The notes under the pieces are model-generated. The model saw only the letters and a list, made by a program, of their open reading frames with translations, had not been told where the DNA came from and made no database searches. A stretch of 64,000 bases of DNA from Lewinellaceae bacterium (lineage in GTDB: Bacteria; Bacteroidota; Bacteroidia; Chitinophagales; Saprospiraceae). How positions within the stretch are numbered: the first letter of the stretch is position 1; the number at the start of each line of letters is the position of its first letter. Position numbers and translations under genes: made by a program. Positions 62,042 through 64,000 of this stretch are shown piece after piece. Location: positions 434,001-498,000 of the forward strand of contig JACJYG010000004.1 of NCBI GenBank assembly GCA_020636215.1, given 5' to 3'.

Positions 62042-62110
62042 GCATTCTCGCATTCAGGCATTCTCGCATTCATGCATTCTCGCATTCATGCATTCTCGCA
62101 TTCTCGCATT
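62042..62110 (-). repeat. Octamer array (GAATGCGA and variants)n, locus 3
   Basis: About 8.6 copies of an 8-base unit. Read on the minus strand it follows the stop of the TonB receptor gene at 62111 immediately, with GAATGCGA alternating with GAATGCAT/GAATGCCT variants, so the higher-order period is partly 16 bases. Same orientation relative to its gene as loci 1 and 2. Confidence 0.9.
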
Positions 62111-64000
62111 TCAAAGCTCTATCATCAAGCCAATACTCGGTATGGGCGTCCCCGAGGCATCGTTGATGCTCTTCAGCAGGTAACGCTGCTCGTTGATTGG
62201 CGCGCCGGGGTTGACGATAACCGCCCCCCCAACTGGGTTGCCATCCGCGTCCAGCTCGCGGTCCAGGATGAGCTGTCGGTTTCCGACGGCATTGCCCGTA
62301 ATGTTTTCGATATCGAGGAAAATATTTAAACTCCACTTGTCGAAGAACCACTTTTTGTCGATGCGGATATCGATGGCATTGCTGGCGTCATTGCGCAGGG
62401 TGTTGAGTTGGTTGTAATTGGGAATACCCCGGCCGTTGACGTCCCAGTTGAGCACCAGGGAGGAAGCGTCGGAAAAGGGCGTGCCGGGCAGTCCCGACTG
62501 GAAGCGCCAGTTGATGCCGGCTTCCCAGTCTTTTCCAAACTTCTTGCCCGCCGTAAGGCTTAAGATGTGGCGGGCGTCCCAGGAAGAGGGAATGAAATCG
62601 CCATTCTTATCCTGAAATTCACTCCATCCCAGGGTATAGGCCAGGATACCATAGAAACCTTTAAACAAACGTTGTTGCAACAAGACTTCCATACCGTAGG
62701 TGCGGCCATCGGCAAAGGGAATAGCCGGCTCATTGCCCACCACCCCAAAGTCGCCGCCCAGATTGGCCAGCGTCAGGCTATCCCGCAACAGGAATGGATA
62801 GTCGTTGTAGTACTTATAATACCCTTCGATAGTGATCTTGGAGTTGGCTGCTGTGTTGAATTCAAGTCCGGCTACAATGTGCTGGTTGCGTACGAAGCGA
62901 ATGCCATTATCCCGATTGACGAAACGGCCATCCTCCTGATACCCTAGAATGGTGTAGGGCGGCAACTGGTAAAATATGCCGGTATTGAAGTTGAACGACA
63001 AACGGTCGGTCAGGGCGTATGCCAGAGAAAAACGGGGGGAAAACTGATCCAGTGGGTTATTCGTCTCCTCACTATAGTCGTTGGCGTCCATTCGGAAACC
63101 GAGAGAGAGGATGAGGCGCTCGCCCAGCAATTTTCGGCTTAACTGCCCAAAGACGGCGTACTTGTTCATATTGAAAGCCGAGCTGTAATTGATCGTCTGT
63201 TGGCCGGCGGAGGTAAAAATGCGGTTGAAGGTACGGTTGTTATACTTAACGTACTCGTAACCGGCGCCGTAGTTGAGTTTGTAATCCCCCAACTTGAGCG
63301 TATGCTCGATGCGCAACTTATTCTCGATCTCCTGGGAACGGTAGCGCAGGAGGAGGTTGTCCTCTGAGCTTTCGTCATTGTTGGCGTACTTCTCGGCTTC
63401 GTTATTCAGCATGTTGCGGCTGAGCACGAACAACCAGAATCCATTCTCCGCGTAATGGCGGTACACCAGGCCATTGGTATAGTTCCACTGCGGGCTGACG
63501 GGTAGTTGGTTGAGCAGGAACTGCTGCTCTTCGGTCTCGTTGGCGTCCAGGTTAAGGGTAAACTGGTCGACGGCGCCCAGGCCGATGAAAGTCAGTTCGT
63601 TCTTTTTGTCGATCTTGTATTTTACCTTGGCCTGGAAGTCATTATAGGTGGGCAGGAACGGCAGCCCCAGCGCCTTGAAGAGGAACTGCAGATACGACCG
63701 TCGGGCAGAAGCCAGGAAGGTTACCTTATCGCCGATAGGCCCTTCCATGGTCAGGCCGATGTCGGTGGCGCTTACCATAAAGTTGCCACCAATACGGTCA
63801 TCGCGGCCATCGCGCTGCCGGAAGTTGAAGACGGAACTGAGGGCATTGCCCCGGTTGGCGGGAAAGGCGCCACTAAAGAAGTCCACCTCGCGGATGAAGT
63901 TGACGTTGATCAGGCCGACCGGGCCGCCGGAAGCCCCCTGGGTAGCGAAATGGTTGATATTGGGCACCTCCACATCATCCAGAAAGAAGCGGTTCTCGTT
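62111..64000 (-). CDS. TonB-dependent outer-membrane receptor (5' part outside window)
   Basis: 630 codons are in the window, and the frame continues past the right edge, so the signal peptide and most of the carboxypeptidase-like and plug domains are missing. The first visible residues, NENRFFLDDVEVPNINHFATQ, belong to the plug; GLINVNFIREVDFFSGAFPANRGNALSSVFNFRQRDG is its second half. The rest is a 22-strand-type barrel with alternating strands such as YRSQEIENKLRIEHTLKLGDYKLNYGAGYEYVKYNN. It imports large ligands (siderophores, glycans or peptides) using TonB energy. No SusD partner is visible on this side. Substrate unknown. Confidence 0.92.
   Translation of the reverse strand, partial: NENRFFLDDVEVPNINHFATQGASGGPVGLINVNFIREVDFFSGAFPANRGNALSSVFNFRQRDGRDDRIGGNFMVSATDIGLTMEGPIGDKVTFLASARRSYLQFLFKALGLPFLPTYNDFQAKVKYKIDKKNELTFIGLGAVDQFTLNLDANETEEQQFLLNQLPVSPQWNYTNGLVYRHYAENGFWLFVLSRNMLNNEAEKYANNDESSEDNLLLRYRSQEIENKLRIEHTLKLGDYKLNYGAGYEYVKYNNRTFNRIFTSAGQQTINYSSAFNMNKYAVFGQLSRKLLGERLILSLGFRMDANDYSEETNNPLDQFSPRFSLAYALTDRLSFNFNTGIFYQLPPYTILGYQEDGRFVNRDNGIRFVRNQHIVAGLEFNTAANSKITIEGYYKYYNDYPFLLRDSLTLANLGGDFGVVGNEPAIPFADGRTYGMEVLLQQRLFKGFYGILAYTLGWSEFQDKNGDFIPSSWDARHILSLTAGKKFGKDWEAGINWRFQSGLPGTPFSDASSLVLNWDVNGRGIPNYNQLNTLRNDASNAIDIRIDKKWFFDKWSLNIFLDIENITGNAVGNRQLILDRELDADGNPVGGAVIVNPGAPINEQRYLLKSINDASGTPIPSIGLMIEL

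Noticed and set aside
1..64000. Prophage, integrative element or secondary-metabolite cluster
   Set aside because: No integrase, phage structural genes, conjugation genes or synthase genes were seen; the lone phosphopantetheinyl transferase has no carrier protein nearby.

Overview
The window looks like chromosomal DNA of a gliding-type Bacteroidota, most likely of the Saprospiria (Lewinella/Haliscomenobacter-like). This rests on a PorP/SprF protein, type IX secretion (T9SS) C-terminal sorting domains of both kinds, giant SprB/HYR-repeat surface proteins, a TonB-dependent receptor, PorT-type barrels, lipoproteins, and promoter-like TAnnTTTG boxes instead of E. coli-like promoters. Base composition is moderate to high GC in genes, with AT-rich gaps. 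I see no tRNA, rRNA, CRISPR array or prophage.

Layout. 1-16.7 kb is a cell-surface region, all on the minus strand: the start of a secreted protein cut by the left edge, a 1.9-kb gap rich in inverted and direct repeats, then porP/sprF preceded by a 1954-aa six-cohesin-like/twelve-SprB/CHU_C protein and a small one-cohesin T9SS protein (one probable operon), then a 2254-aa HYR-rich protein that carries a dockerin-like segment plus a cohesin-like segment. 17-28 kb holds an orphan LuxR-type response regulator, a phosphopantetheinyl transferase diverging from a WD40 protein, a GH113-like lipoprotein, a dinB-marR operon, a PorT-like barrel, an OmpA-family protein, an MBL-fold hydrolase, a DUF695-RraB lipoprotein and a SPOR protein. 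28-38 kb holds a rhodanese, a T9SS cargo protein, a 1261-aa fusion of two D-Ala-D-Ala-ligase-like modules to a membrane segment and PASTA domains, a MATE transporter and queE.

38-45 kb is a sugar-related run on the minus strand: a beta-helix/PA14 lipoprotein, a DUF1080/PA14 protein, and a sorbosone-dehydrogenase-like protein with a cupredoxin tail. Next to it lie a broken RAYT transposase, REP-like boxes and a MITE-like element with perfect 16-bp ends. 45-54.5 kb has an M49 peptidase, a DUF4112 protein, a metallophosphoesterase, a conserved membrane protein, an S9 peptidase, a small membrane protein and a cyclic 2,3-diphosphoglycerate synthase-like GTPase. 54.5-60 kb has a decayed toxin with its antitoxin-like partner, then the glyoxylate shunt (malate synthase followed by isocitrate lyase) diverging from an XRE/ScfR-type regulator across a palindrome. 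The right end has two small lipoproteins, a cupin, a DUF4199 protein and a TonB-dependent receptor that runs off the window.

Two features stand out. One is a possible cohesin/dockerin-like assembly on a T9SS-exported surface. The other is a set of three octamer (GAATGCGR) arrays that start within a few bases of the stop codons of three unrelated genes, all in the same orientation relative to the gene.
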